Below, piece by piece: positions 1 to 8,972 of a stretch of DNA of 64,000 nt. The notes beneath the pieces are model-generated. The model worked only from the letters and a program-made list of their open reading frames with translations. It ran no database searches and was not told the DNA's origin. The stretch's first letter is position 1; every line of letters starts with the position of its first letter. The translations under genes and the position numbers were made by a program. The DNA lies in NCBI RefSeq assembly GCF_002953135.1, contig NZ_CP026372.1, forward strand, positions 2,418,001 to 2,482,000. Reading direction: 5' to 3'. The DNA is from Sphingobium sp. SCG-1 (lineage in GTDB: Bacteria; Pseudomonadota; Alphaproteobacteria; Sphingomonadales; Sphingomonadaceae).

Positions 1-714
1 CGCAGGCACCGTCGGTCCGGGTTGGATGCAGCCCGGGCAATGCGGCGAGGTCGGATGCAACAGCACCACCGCGCCGCGGCGGTTGAGCTCGGCATAGACA
101 GGATCGAAGCGCGGATCGCCGGGATAGATGCCGCCGCTGTTCGACTCGAGAATGACGCCGTCGGCACCAAGCTTGTCGAACGCTGCCGTGACCTCGGCGA
201 GCGCGCCCTCGACATCCGGCAGGGGCAGCGATGCGAAGAAGCCGAAGCGCGCCGGATGCGCGGACTTCAGCCGCGCGGCTTCGGTGTTTACCGTTCGCGC
301 CAGCTGGCGCGCAGCCGCGTCGTTGCCGAAATGGACGCCCGGGGAGCTTATCGACAATATCGCGGTGCCGATCCCGAGGCGGTTCATCATCGCCAGCATC
401 TCCGCTTCGCTCCAGGCCGGCAAGGCGGGCATGCCGTCGGGCTTCACGTGCCCGGCGGCGCTGGCCGCGCTGCGATATGCGTCCGGGACGAAATGGGTAT
501 GGACGTCAATGATTCCGGTGGCGCCAGATGGGTGTCGCACGACCGGTTGCGCCGCGTTCGCAGGGTTGCTCGAAGCAAAAGCGGCAATTCCGGCCACGCC
601 GGCCGCCAGCATCGATCGACGGTCCAGGTCCGTCAGGGCGCTCTGCACGTGGACTGGGCCCTTCGGCGGGTGCGGCGCATGTCCGTGATTCTCCACCCCG
701 ACGCATTCTTCCAT
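1..714 (-). CDS. Tat-exported amidohydrolase (ACMSD-like), 3' end missing
   Basis: The gene starts at ATG 714 and runs off the left edge, so about 238 N-terminal residues are visible. The start is preceded by a purine-rich Shine-Dalgarno (GAGGGAGAG). Residues about 32-56 form a twin-arginine signal (DRRSMLAAG, then a hydrophobic stretch and ANAA-Q), implying export folded with cofactor. IIDVHTHF at about 68-75 is the first metal-binding HxH of the amidohydrolase_2 family (ACMSD, gamma-resorcylate decarboxylase, 4-oxalomesaconate hydratase-like). Later segments (GVILESNSGG, LLHPTSPHC) fit the same TIM barrel. Family members decarboxylate or hydrolyse aromatic or enol acids; the substrate here is unknown. 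It is divergent from the BKACE gene, with shared upstream dyads. Visible only in part, so the final catalytic Asp cannot be checked. Confidence 0.8.
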   Translation of the reverse strand, partial: MEECVGVENHGHAPHPPKGPVHVQSALTDLDRRSMLAAGVAGIAAFASSNPANAAQPVVRHPSGATGIIDVHTHFVPDAYRSAASAAGHVKPDGMPALPAWSEAEMLAMMNRLGIGTAILSISSPGVHFGNDAAARQLARTVNTEAARLKSAHPARFGFFASLPLPDVEGALAEVTAAFDKLGADGVILESNSGGIYPGDPRFDPVYAELNRRGAVVLLHPTSPHCPGCIQPGPTVPA

Positions 715-780
715 TGATCTCTCCCTCGCCGTGCCACCCCACGCCCGAGTGTCGGGGCGTTGCTCGCGATGCTAAGCCGA

Positions 781-802
781 ACTAGATTTAAAGTCCAATA
801 TA
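781..802 (+). promoter_or_regulatory. Putative operator, copy 1
   Basis: The core is TAGAT-N5-GTCCA followed by ATATA. It lies between the divergent amidohydrolase and BKACE genes and forms an inverted pair with the copy at 864-885. Similar sites occur at 1910-1931 and 8973-8994. The candidate regulator is outside the window or unidentified. Confidence 0.5.
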
Positions 803-863
803 TTGCCGCGGCGCGGCGATGTGAGGGCAGATTCAAAGCACGATCCGCGTAACTTTCTTGATT

Positions 864-885
864 TCTACTGGACGCTAAGTCTAGT
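864..885 (-). promoter_or_regulatory. Putative operator, copy 2
   Basis: Read on the minus strand the core is TAGAC-N5-GTCCA. It is 45 bases upstream of the BKACE start and in inverted orientation to the copy at 781-802. The 18-bp arms AACTAGAYTTARMGTCCA of the two copies match except at three positions. Confidence 0.5.
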
Positions 886-930
886 TACGCGAGAGTGCGG
901 CAATAGCAGACGGGTCGCGGAGAGAGCTGG

Positions 931-1854
931 ATGCAAAAGGTCATTATCACGTGCGCGGTCACAGGATCGATTCACACGCCGAGCATGTCGCCGCATCTCC
1001 CGATCACTCCGGAGGAGATCGCCGCCGATGCTGTCGCTGCCGCCCACGCGGGAGCGTCTGTGATTCATCTCCACGCGCGGCATTCCGAAACCGGCAAGCC
1101 GTCGCCGGATCCCCGCCTGTTCGCCGAGTTCCTGCCCCGCATCAGGCAAGACTGCGACGCTATCCTCAACATCACCACGGGCGGGGGCATGGGGATGACC
1201 ATGGACGAGCGGCTGGCGGCGGCCTTGTGGGCCAAACCCGAGCTCGCTTCGATGAACATGGGCTCGATGAACTTCAACATCTCGGGCGCGGCCAGCCGGA
1301 TCACGGAATGGAAGCACGATTGGGAGGAGCCGTTCCTCAAGAACACCGCCGGCGCGATCCTGTCGAACACATTCCTCGAGATCGAGCGGGCGGTGCGCGA
1401 TCTGGGCGCGCACGGCACCCGCTTCGAGTTCGAATGCTATGACATCAGCCACCTCTATAATCTCGCCCATTTCGTCGATCGCAAGCTGATCGAGCCGCCT
1501 TTCTTCGTGCAGGGCGTGTTCGGCATATTGGGTGGAATCGCCGCGCATCCCAACCACCTGATCCACTTCAAGGACACTGCCGATCGGCTGTTCGGCAAGG
1601 AATACCGCCTGTCCGCCCTCGCCGCCGGGCGCCACCAGCTGCCGATGATCACCCTAAGCGCACTGCTCGGCGGAAATGTCCGCGTCGGGCTGGAGGACAG
1701 TCTGTTCGTCGGTCCCGGCCGGCTAGCGGAATCGAGTGCGGTGCAGGTCGCCGCAATTCGCGCCATCTTCGAGACGCTCGGGATGGAAGTGGCCTCGCCG
1801 GCGGAGGCGCGCGCCATGTTGGCGACCAAGGGTGCCGACAGGGTCGCCTTCTAG
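931..1854 (+). CDS. BKACE family beta-keto acid cleavage enzyme (DUF849)
   Basis: This 307-residue protein belongs to the BKACE/Kce family. The family uses zinc to condense a beta-keto acid with acetyl-CoA, giving acetoacetate and a new CoA ester. The hallmarks are the N-terminal ITCAVTGS strand, the zinc-binding HLHAR (about residues 47-51), LNITTGGG (about 80-87), and a late GNVRVGLEDS segment carrying the usual zinc-ligand Glu. Length is normal for the family. The start is ATG 931 after a GGAGAG site. It is the first gene of the plus-strand catabolic group, separated from the VOC gene by 121 bases that carry another copy of the putative operator. BKACE enzymes accept many beta-keto acids, so the neighbours suggest, but do not prove, that it acts on a ring-cleavage product. 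Confidence 0.9.
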   Translation: MQKVIITCAVTGSIHTPSMSPHLPITPEEIAADAVAAAHAGASVIHLHARHSETGKPSPDPRLFAEFLPRIRQDCDAILNITTGGGMGMTMDERLAAALWAKPELASMNMGSMNFNISGAASRITEWKHDWEEPFLKNTAGAILSNTFLEIERAVRDLGAHGTRFEFECYDISHLYNLAHFVDRKLIEPPFFVQGVFGILGGIAAHPNHLIHFKDTADRLFGKEYRLSALAAGRHQLPMITLSALLGGNVRVGLEDSLFVGPGRLAESSAVQVAAIRAIFETLGMEVASPAEARAMLATKGADRVAF

Positions 1855-1909
1855 CCGCGTCCCGGCTTTGGGGCCTAGGCGGTCCTGCTTGCCCTTTCGG
1901 CGGCATTAT

Positions 1910-1931
1910 ATTAAACTATAAGTCAAATAGA
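1910..1931 (+). promoter_or_regulatory. Putative operator, copy 3
   Basis: The core TAAAC-N5-GTCAA followed by ATAGA matches the dyad at 781-802 and 864-885 with two or three changes. It ends 44 bases before the VOC dioxygenase start, a usual position for promoter-proximal regulation. Confidence 0.4.
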
Positions 1932-1975
1932 TTTGGCGAGAAGCATCTCGCCGACCCGTTCAGGAGCTGGATTCC

Positions 1976-2908
1976 ATGTCACTGATCCGTGTTGAAGATG
2001 TTGAGTTTGTTCGCTTTTCAGCGCCGGACCTGGCCGAGATGCGACGCTTCCTGACAGCATTTGGCTTATTTGACTTTGGGGATGATTCTCCTGGTGTGCT
2101 CCGCATGCGCGGCACCGGCCCGGCACCGTTCGTGCATGAGACGATCCAAGGCGAGCCGGGCTTTGCCGGCCTTGCCCTGCGCGCCTCCAGCCTCGCCGAT
2201 CTGGAGATCCTCGCGAAGGCGGAGGGGGCCGAGATCCGGCCTGCGGAGGGCCCGGGAGGCGGGCATGTTATCAGTCTGGCCGACCCCGACGGTTTTCCCG
2301 TCGACGTGATTGCCGGCAAGGCACGGGTGCCCGAGATGCCGCATGGCGTGCGCGCACCCTGGAATGCCGTCGATCGTCGGGCGCGGACCGGTGAGACCAA
2401 GCGCGTCGTGGCGGGACCTGCCCACGTTGCACGTCTCGGCCATGTGGTCATGTCGGTATCGAACATCGGCGCCACGTGGCAATGGTGGCAGAGCCGGTTC
2501 GGCCTGCTCGTCTCCGACGAGGTCCGTGCGCCGGACGGCAATGTCGCCGCCCTTTTCATCCGCTGCGACCGTGGCCGTATCGCGGTCGATCATCATGCCT
2601 TGAATTTTGCGTCTATTCCTGGCGTTCCGGCGCGCTTCCACCATGCTGCGTTCGAGGTTGCCGATCTCGACGATCTGATGGCGGGCTCGCATCATCTCCA
2701 GCTCGAGGGTTACCGGCACGATTGGGGCGTGGGCCGCCATATCCTCGGCAGCCAGGTTTTCGACTACTGGCGCGACCCCTGGGGGCATCGGATCGAGCAC
2801 TGGACCGATGGCGATGTGTTCGATGCGAGCGCCGCACCCAACGTGACCGACATCCCTACGATGATGGGCCACCAATGGGGGCCGCAATCGCCCGCCGATT
2901 TCGCTTGA
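1976..2908 (+). CDS. VOC-family extradiol-type dioxygenase
   Basis: This 310-residue protein has two vicinal-oxygen-chelate domains: an N-terminal one at about 1-120 and a catalytic one at about 145-285. The C-terminal domain shows a plausible 2-His-1-carboxylate triad: His in LGHVVM (about 160), His in RFHHAAFEV (about 224) and Glu in GHRIEHWTDGD (about 272). This is the arrangement of type I extradiol dioxygenases such as BphC and catechol 2,3-dioxygenase, which open catecholic rings with Fe(II) or Mn(II). The hydroxylase gene begins 26 bases downstream, as expected for hydroxylation followed by ring cleavage. The exact substrate cannot be read from sequence. A non-dioxygenase VOC role is possible, but the preserved triad argues against it. 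Confidence 0.85.
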   Translation: MSLIRVEDVEFVRFSAPDLAEMRRFLTAFGLFDFGDDSPGVLRMRGTGPAPFVHETIQGEPGFAGLALRASSLADLEILAKAEGAEIRPAEGPGGGHVISLADPDGFPVDVIAGKARVPEMPHGVRAPWNAVDRRARTGETKRVVAGPAHVARLGHVVMSVSNIGATWQWWQSRFGLLVSDEVRAPDGNVAALFIRCDRGRIAVDHHALNFASIPGVPARFHHAAFEVADLDDLMAGSHHLQLEGYRHDWGVGRHILGSQVFDYWRDPWGHRIEHWTDGDVFDASAAPNVTDIPTMMGHQWGPQSPADFA

Positions 2909-2934
2909 ACAGTCGCTTCTTTGGATCGGGGCAA

Positions 2935-4458
2935 ATGACAGACCGAATTTTCGAATGCGACGTCGCGATCGTCGGAGCCGGGCCCGTGGGTGCCACACTG
3001 GCGGCGCTGCTTGGGCAGGCGGGGATCAGGGTCTTCGTCGGCGAAGCCAATGACGAGGTGTACCCGCTGCCGCGCGCCGCGCATTTCGATCATGAGATCA
3101 TGCGGGTGTTCCAGCAGCTGGATATCGTCGAACCGGTGCTGCGCGCGACGACACCGGCGGACCACTATGTCTTCCAGAATCAGCATGGGCAGGCCCTGCT
3201 GACCTTTGACCTCAGGTGCCCCGCAGATACCGGCTGGACCGGCTATATGATGCATCAGCCAGGCGTCGAACTGGCGATCCGCGCGCGGCTCGCGGCCAAT
3301 CCACTCGTCGAGCTGATGACCGGGTTGAGCTATGCGGGATTTGAGGAAACGGGCGACCGCATCGTCACCAGCTGGAATGCGAAGACGGGAGAGGTCATCG
3401 TCCGGTCGCGCTATCTGGTCGGTTGCGACGGCGCCTGGAGTCCTGTTCGCGAGGGCCTGGGCATCACACTTGACGATCTGATTTTCGACGAACCCTGGCT
3501 GGTGCTCGACCTGATCGTCGACGACGACAATCGGCTGCCGCGTCACAATATTCAATATTGCGATCCCGGCCGACCCACCACCTACGTCGTGATGGGCGAC
3601 AATCGCCGGCGTTTCGAATTCATGCTGCTCCCCGGCGAAACCGCTGAGGAGATGCTGCGGCCCGAAACGATCGACCGACTATTGTCGCCGTGGGACAGAC
3701 ACGGGCTGCGCGAAGTCGAGCGGAAGGCGGTCTATCGCTTCCACGCGCTGATCGCGCAGCAATGGCGGCGCGGCCGGATATTTATCGCAGGCGACGCCGC
3801 GCACCAGATGCCGCCCTTTGCCGGGCAGGGCATGTGCTCCGGCATCCGCGACGCGGCGGCGCTTTCGTGGCGCCTGGCACTGGCGCTTGGCGGCGCCGAC
3901 GAGGAGCGGCTGTTCAAGAGCTATCAGCTCGAGCGGGAGCCGCACGTGCGGATGATCACGCGCGCCGCGATCGAGACCGGCCGCGTCGTTTGCACGCTCG
4001 ATCGGGAGATGGCCGCAGCCCGCGATGCGCAGATGCTCGCCGATCGCGCAGCCGGGGTGCCCATGCCGGACATCAGTTCGCCGAACCTCGCCGTTGCATT
4101 CGGTCTGCCCGCAACGCCGCACGCGGGGGAGCGCTTCATCCAGCCGGTCGTCGGCCGCGAAGACGCCGCACCACAGTGGATGGACGATCTGCTGGGGCGG
4201 GGGGCGTGGCTCATCGGTGAGGGACCGGACATCGCGGTCGATCCCGGCTTACCCGATCTGCGCCTGTTCGACGTGGATTCGTCCGCTCTGGCTCAGTTCG
4301 CGCCGGCGCTGCGCGCATGGCTGGGCAACGCAGGCGCGCGTGCGGTACTTGTGCGCGGCGATCGCTATGTGTTCGGTACCGGGACTCCCGCTGAACTGGT
4401 TGCTGCCTATGCAGAACAGGCCGGCCTGCGCGCCAGGCTGGAAGTTGCAACCGCCTGA
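2935..4458 (+). CDS. FAD-dependent aromatic hydroxylase (MhpA-like)
   Basis: This 507-residue group A flavoprotein monooxygenase resembles 3-(3-hydroxyphenyl)propionate hydroxylase. It has a dinucleotide-binding motif IVGAGPVGATLAALL near residue 10, the DG motif VGCDGAWSPVR (about 160) and the second FAD motif GDAAHQMPPFAGQG (about 284). A short C-terminal thioredoxin-like domain follows. The open frame extends far upstream over the VOC gene. ATG 2935 is chosen because MTDRIFECDVAIVGAG is the usual family N-terminus and GGGG lies just before it. Such enzymes use NAD(P)H and O2 to ortho-hydroxylate phenolic rings. With the VOC dioxygenase and the FAH-family gene it forms a hydroxylation, ring cleavage and hydrolysis module. 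Confidence 0.9.
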   Translation: MTDRIFECDVAIVGAGPVGATLAALLGQAGIRVFVGEANDEVYPLPRAAHFDHEIMRVFQQLDIVEPVLRATTPADHYVFQNQHGQALLTFDLRCPADTGWTGYMMHQPGVELAIRARLAANPLVELMTGLSYAGFEETGDRIVTSWNAKTGEVIVRSRYLVGCDGAWSPVREGLGITLDDLIFDEPWLVLDLIVDDDNRLPRHNIQYCDPGRPTTYVVMGDNRRRFEFMLLPGETAEEMLRPETIDRLLSPWDRHGLREVERKAVYRFHALIAQQWRRGRIFIAGDAAHQMPPFAGQGMCSGIRDAAALSWRLALALGGADEERLFKSYQLEREPHVRMITRAAIETGRVVCTLDREMAAARDAQMLADRAAGVPMPDISSPNLAVAFGLPATPHAGERFIQPVVGREDAAPQWMDDLLGRGAWLIGEGPDIAVDPGLPDLRLFDVDSSALAQFAPALRAWLGNAGARAVLVRGDRYVFGTGTPAELVAAYAEQAGLRARLEVATA

Positions 4459-4480
4459 TGCTCTTGTTGGAGACTTCCCC

Positions 4481-5314
4481 TTGAAACTTGTCCGCTTCTC
4501 GACTGACGACATGCCCGTGCGCTTCGGTATCCTGGATGGAGAGACCATCGCTCCGCTCGACGCGAAGATGCAGGATGCCCGTGAAGTCATTGCCCGCTGG
4601 GACGAACTTGTGCCCCCGAAGGGCGCCGACGGCAGGCTCGGACTTGGCGAAGTCACGCTGCTCGCTCCGATCGCGCGGCCCGGGAAAATTTTCGCGATCG
4701 GGCTCAACTATGCCGATCACATCGCGGAATCGCAGCTCGGCACGCCCGAGCATCAGGTGTGGTTCACCAAGGCGCCGACTGCAGTCAACGGACCCTATGA
4801 CAGGATCGAAATACCAAGCGAGCCATCCGCCGTCGACTATGAGGCCGAACTGGTCGCGGTAGTCGGCAAGGGCGGGCGCGATCTGACCCGGGAACAGGCG
4901 GCGGGCGCGGTCTTCGGCTATTGCGTTGGCAACGATGTCACCGAGCGGGCGTGGCAGCATCGGACGCCGCAATGGGCGCTCGGCAAGTCTTTCGATACCC
5001 ATGCCCCGATCGGGCCCTGGATCACCATTGCGGAGGGTGCGGGTGACCCGCATGCCCTCGACATAAAGAGCTGGGTGAATGGTGAGCTTCGGCAAAGCTC
5101 CAACACCAGCCATCTCGTGTTCGATATCTGGGATCAGATTGCCCATCTGTCACACGCGATGACGCTCGAGGCCGGCGATCTGATCTTCACTGGCACGCCG
5201 GGGGGCATCGGCGCCGCGATGAGCCCGCGCCAGTTCCTCCAGCCCGGTGACGTCGTACGAGTCGAGATCGAGGGGTTGGGCTTCATCGAGAACATAGCCG
5301 CGTTGCGGAGTTGA
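4481..5314 (+). CDS. Fumarylacetoacetate hydrolase family protein
   Basis: This 277-residue protein is FAH family (FAHD1/HpcE-like). IFAIGLNYADH (about 69-79) is the family entry motif. YEAELVAVVGKGGRDL supplies acidic metal ligands, and GYCVGNDVTERAWQ and LIFTGTPGGIG (about 238) complete the active-site signature. The likely start is TTG 4481: it gives the standard N-terminus (M)KLVRFS, a GGAGA site lies 8 bases upstream, and no ATG in this frame is near. Family members hydrolyse or decarboxylate beta-diketo and oxo-enoic acids formed by extradiol ring cleavage. It follows the hydroxylase stop by 22 bases, consistent with one transcript. Confidence 0.9.
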   Translation: MKLVRFSTDDMPVRFGILDGETIAPLDAKMQDAREVIARWDELVPPKGADGRLGLGEVTLLAPIARPGKIFAIGLNYADHIAESQLGTPEHQVWFTKAPTAVNGPYDRIEIPSEPSAVDYEAELVAVVGKGGRDLTREQAAGAVFGYCVGNDVTERAWQHRTPQWALGKSFDTHAPIGPWITIAEGAGDPHALDIKSWVNGELRQSSNTSHLVFDIWDQIAHLSHAMTLEAGDLIFTGTPGGIGAAMSPRQFLQPGDVVRVEIEGLGFIENIAALRS

Positions 5315-5540
5315 TTGCACGATGCCCGCCACGATGCGCGACCGATGGAAATGAGGAGCAAGATAGTGCGATTCGGAAGCGTGGCGTCACGTTATGAAAG
5401 TCAGACCGCGGCGCTACACAGCTGATCTATGATGCGGCGTCTGGGACGGCCATCTTTGACGCGCACGCGATGCTCGCCGATCGTTCGGGTGCCGAGGACA
5501 TCCTCGGGCATCCTCTAGCCTGATTGCACGGATTAAGATC

Positions 5541-7235
5541 ATGACTTTCACCCCCGCCACCGCCGAGCAGCGCTTCGTCCTCAAGCATATCGTCGGCCTC
5601 GCCGAGATCAGTCCCGAAGCGGCTGAAATGACTGACGCGGTGCTCGAAGGGGCAGGCCAGTTCGCCGCAGGCGAATGGGCGCCGCTCGACCGGCTCGGCG
5701 ATACCGACGGGCCGAAATGGAGCGAGAACGGCGTGACGATGCCTGCCGGCTTCGCCGAGGCCTACAAAGCCTATGTCGAGGGCGGCTGGGGCACGATCGG
5801 ATCGCCCGAGGCCTTCGGCGGCCAAGGCCTGCCGGTCAGCCTGTCGATTGCGGTACTCGAGACCCTCGGTACCGCGAACATGGGCTTCGGGCTCGCCCCG
5901 ATCCTCACCGTCGGCGCGATCGAGGCGCTAACCCATCACGGCACGCCCGAACAGCAGGCGCTCTACCTCCCGAAACTCGCGACCAGCGAATGGACCGGCA
6001 CGATGAATCTCACCGAGCCCCAGGCAGGTTCGGATGTCGGCGCGCTCAAGACCAAGGCCGAACCGGTCGGCGACGGGACGTTCCGGATCAAGGGCACCAA
6101 GATCTTCATTTCGTTCGGCGACCACGACATGGCCGACAACATCGTCCACCTCGTCCTCGCTCGCACGCCGGATGCGCCTGCCGGCACCAAGGGCCTGTCG
6201 CTGTTCCTCGTCCCCAAATACCGGCTGAACGCCGACGGCAATCTGGGCGCGTTCAACGACGTTCGCGTCGTCTCGATCGAACACAAGATGGGGCTTCACG
6301 CCTCGCCGACCTGTGTGCTCAGCTTCGGCGACCATGACGATTGCATCGGCGAACTCATCGGTGGCGAGATGGGCGGCATCCGCGCGATGTTCACGATGAT
6401 GAACAACGCCCGCCTCAACGTCGGCCTTCAGGGTGTGCAGGTCGCCGAGCGCGCCACCCAGCGCGCCGTCGCCTACGCCCGCGAGCGGGTGCAGGGCGTC
6501 CGCGCCGGCGCGCCCGCCGCGATCATAGAGCACCCCGATGTCCGCCGCATGCTGCTGCGCATGAAGGCGCAGACCCAGGGGTCGCGCGCTCTGGTCTATT
6601 ACGCTTTCGGCCAGCTCGACCGTGGCCGCGCCGGCGACGGGGCCGCGCAGGCCCGTGTCGAATTGCTCACCCCGCTCGCCAAGGCGCATGGCACCGATCT
6701 CGGCAACGAAGTCGCCAGCCTCGGCGTGCAGGTCCATGGCGGCATGGGCTATATCGAGGAGACCGGCGCCGCCCAGCATTTCCGCGACGCGCGGATCACC
6801 CCGATCTACGAAGGCACCAACGGCATCCAGGCCGCCGACCTCGTCGGCCGCAAGCTGAGCATGGACAATGGCGGCACGTTGCTCGCGCTGCTCGCCGAGA
6901 TGCGCGGCGATGCCGAGGACGCCGGGCTCGCCCGGCTGATCGACGCCTGCGAGGAAGTCGCACGCAATTTGCTCGCATCGGAGACCGACGATCGCCTCGC
7001 GGCGAGCTATCCGTTCCTGACGATGCTATCGGTCGCAGTGTGCGGCTGGCTGATGGAGGAAAGCGGCCGCGTCGCCGCCCGATCCGAAGGCGACCCCGCC
7101 TTCCTCAAGATGAAGACCGCCGCGGCACGCTTCTATGTCGAGCAGATCGTCCCTGAGGCAATGGGGCTCAAGGCGGCGGCGCTGGCCAAGGCCGACATTC
7201 TTTACACAATCGATGCGGAGATGTTCGCCGTATGA
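5541..7235 (+). CDS. Acyl-CoA dehydrogenase, long (DmdC-like) form
   Basis: This 564-residue protein is an acyl-CoA dehydrogenase of the approximately 590-residue class with a C-terminal extension, like 3-methylmercaptopropionyl-CoA dehydrogenase. It has the FAD/substrate motif MNLTEPQAGSDVG (about 155-167) and a FISFGDHD segment. The catalytic-base region is IYEGTNGIQAADLVGRKL (about 422-439). These enzymes oxidise acyl-CoA to 2-enoyl-CoA, passing electrons to ETF. No acyl-CoA ligase is seen nearby, although the BKACE enzyme upstream would yield a CoA ester. The 226 bases before it hold no gene I recognise, and only a weak GGA lies ahead of ATG 5541. Confidence 0.9.
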   Translation: MTFTPATAEQRFVLKHIVGLAEISPEAAEMTDAVLEGAGQFAAGEWAPLDRLGDTDGPKWSENGVTMPAGFAEAYKAYVEGGWGTIGSPEAFGGQGLPVSLSIAVLETLGTANMGFGLAPILTVGAIEALTHHGTPEQQALYLPKLATSEWTGTMNLTEPQAGSDVGALKTKAEPVGDGTFRIKGTKIFISFGDHDMADNIVHLVLARTPDAPAGTKGLSLFLVPKYRLNADGNLGAFNDVRVVSIEHKMGLHASPTCVLSFGDHDDCIGELIGGEMGGIRAMFTMMNNARLNVGLQGVQVAERATQRAVAYARERVQGVRAGAPAAIIEHPDVRRMLLRMKAQTQGSRALVYYAFGQLDRGRAGDGAAQARVELLTPLAKAHGTDLGNEVASLGVQVHGGMGYIEETGAAQHFRDARITPIYEGTNGIQAADLVGRKLSMDNGGTLLALLAEMRGDAEDAGLARLIDACEEVARNLLASETDDRLAASYPFLTMLSVAVCGWLMEESGRVAARSEGDPAFLKMKTAAARFYVEQIVPEAMGLKAAALAKADILYTIDAEMFAV

Positions 7236-7416
7236 GAGAACTTGAAGCAGGATCCGGTCGGCACCTATCTTGTCAACGATCAGTTTCTGTCGATCGTTCT
7301 TCTCACCTCGAGGAACCGGCTTAAGCGCCAACTCGACACCTTGCCGGCCATCGCCGGCGCGGGGAAGCTGCCGCTATTTCAACATAAGTCAATTAGCACG
7401 CGTAGCGTTGTCCCGC

Positions 7417-8940
7417 TCATCGCGAATTCGCAGTGGCCACGCGCCGCCTGACGGCGTCGAGATCGGCCCGGGAATGATAATAACCTGCGCGGACGACGCC
7501 GTCGATCTCCCCCAAATTCCCAACGTCCAGCAAGGGATTGGCGTCGAGGATCACGAGATCGGCGTTGTATCCAGTGTCGATCCGGCCCATTCTCCCGTTG
7601 CGTCCGAGGAACGCCGCCGGGTTGATCGTCGTCATCTGCAAGATCTTGAGCGGCGACAGCCCCGCGGTCGCGAGTTCACGAAATTCCTGCTGCAGCGTCT
7701 GGCCAGGCGAGGCATAGCCGCCGCCATCCGTGCCAGTCATCATCGGCACGCCACTATCCGCAAGCAGCTTGGTCAGCATCAGGTCGCGCGCATACAGGCG
7801 GCGATAGATGTTGCGCGATTCCGCAGGCAGTGCGCGGAAAGTTCTGGTGACCTCCTGCCAGCTCTCGATGTCCGATTTCGGCATGTACTGCAGGAACGGA
7901 TCGCGCTGATAGGCTGGATCGTCTGCCAGATACTGGTTGCGGATGCGCACCAGTGTCGGGACGTGCCAGGTGTGATGCGCGGCGAACAAACGGGCGAGCG
8001 CAGCGCAGCGCTCCGGATCAAAGGTGGATATCGCCCTGCCCAGGCGGGCGATGTGTTCTGGTTTAGCAAAGGCTGCCGGATTGATCAGGGTTTTACGAAG
8101 CCGCCACATCACGAATCTGTCGAGATAGGGTAGCTGGATCGGTGGGGCCGTCATCCGGGGATGGTCCGCGGATTCGGCAAATAGCTCGGCATTGGCACGC
8201 GAACAGGCGATCCAGATCGCGTCACCGGGTCCGAGATGCTCGATCGAACGAAAGCCTTCGCGCGCGGCGCGGGCCGGGTCGACGCCAGGCTGGAGATGGC
8301 CGACCGCGCTCAGTCCTTCCGCTCTGGCTGCCGCCAACGTCGCCCAGAACACGTCCGGCGCCATCATGCCGACCTTGATGAAGTCCGCGCCAGCTACTTT
8401 CTGGCGCTTGATCTCGCTTTGCGCGGCTTCCGGTGATCCGGCGTTGAAGGGGATCAACACAGGCCCGGGCATGGCAAGCAGGCCGGGGGTCTCCCCGGTC
8501 AGAGGCAGACGATGCTCGCGACGATCCTTCAGGTCTTCCGAGGTTCCAGACATCTGACGGAATCCGGTCACCCCGTCGGCAAGCATGAGCGCCAGCGCAC
8601 CTGTCCGGTCGCGATCGAGCGCGTGGACGTGCATATTGTTATAACCGGGTACCAGGAACTTCCCGCGCGCGTCGATGCGCCTTACATTTCCCAAGCTCGC
8701 TGGCGCCGCCATTGGCGAGACTCTGACGATCCGGCCCGCATCGATCTCGACCGCCATGTTCGGCGTGAGTTTGCCGTCGCGCGGATCGACAATCGTCGCA
8801 CCCTCGATGCGTAGCGGACCGGAGGGCGGGAAAGCGACGACCGGTCGCTGGGGGGCGCCTGAAAGTACCCAGATCAGGCCCGCAAGAACGACCAGAACGA
8901 TAGTGAGCAGCAGCATCCGCTTGTTCAGCTTCAATCGCAT
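7417..8940 (-). CDS. Membrane-anchored amidohydrolase (imidazolonepropionase-like)
   Basis: This 507-residue metal-dependent amidohydrolase has an N-terminal hydrophobic anchor (MLLLTIVLVVLAGLIWVL), so the enzyme probably faces the periplasm. The fold begins with IEGATIVDPRDGKL and the metal motif is NNMHVHALD. Further ligands are likely in VGHLQPGVD, RSIEHLGPGD and GTDGGG. It ends with the DLVILDANPL strand typical of the D-hydantoinase/prolidase-like group. A TTG at 8961 extends the frame, but ATG 8940 has GGAGAGG five to six bases upstream and is preferred. A copy of the catabolic-cluster dyad lies 33 bases upstream. The substrate is unknown; the family includes dipeptidases, lactonases and cyclic amidases. 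Confidence 0.85.
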   Translation of the reverse strand: MRLKLNKRMLLLTIVLVVLAGLIWVLSGAPQRPVVAFPPSGPLRIEGATIVDPRDGKLTPNMAVEIDAGRIVRVSPMAAPASLGNVRRIDARGKFLVPGYNNMHVHALDRDRTGALALMLADGVTGFRQMSGTSEDLKDRREHRLPLTGETPGLLAMPGPVLIPFNAGSPEAAQSEIKRQKVAGADFIKVGMMAPDVFWATLAAARAEGLSAVGHLQPGVDPARAAREGFRSIEHLGPGDAIWIACSRANAELFAESADHPRMTAPPIQLPYLDRFVMWRLRKTLINPAAFAKPEHIARLGRAISTFDPERCAALARLFAAHHTWHVPTLVRIRNQYLADDPAYQRDPFLQYMPKSDIESWQEVTRTFRALPAESRNIYRRLYARDLMLTKLLADSGVPMMTGTDGGGYASPGQTLQQEFRELATAGLSPLKILQMTTINPAAFLGRNGRMGRIDTGYNADLVILDANPLLDVGNLGEIDGVVRAGYYHSRADLDAVRRRVATANSR

Positions 8941-8972
8941 GACGTCCTCTCCGGCTTTCAATCTTTGCCGTG

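Noticed and set aside
865..1635. Long open frame on the minus strand opposite the BKACE gene
   Set aside because: It is a shadow of the plus-strand gene, whose zinc motif and full-length family match are clear; the minus frame has no recognisable domain.
2066..2998. 310-codon minus-strand frame opposite the VOC gene
   Set aside because: A GC-skew shadow; the VOC gene has both domains and the metal triad.
5352..5522. Short protein-like frames between the FAH and acyl-CoA dehydrogenase genes
   Set aside because: Neither frame has a start with a ribosome site or a recognisable family; coding remains unproven.
7384..7396. ATAAGTCAATTAG, similar to part of the proposed catabolic operator
   Set aside because: It lies between the 3' ends of two genes and lacks the first half-site, so it is not counted as a site.
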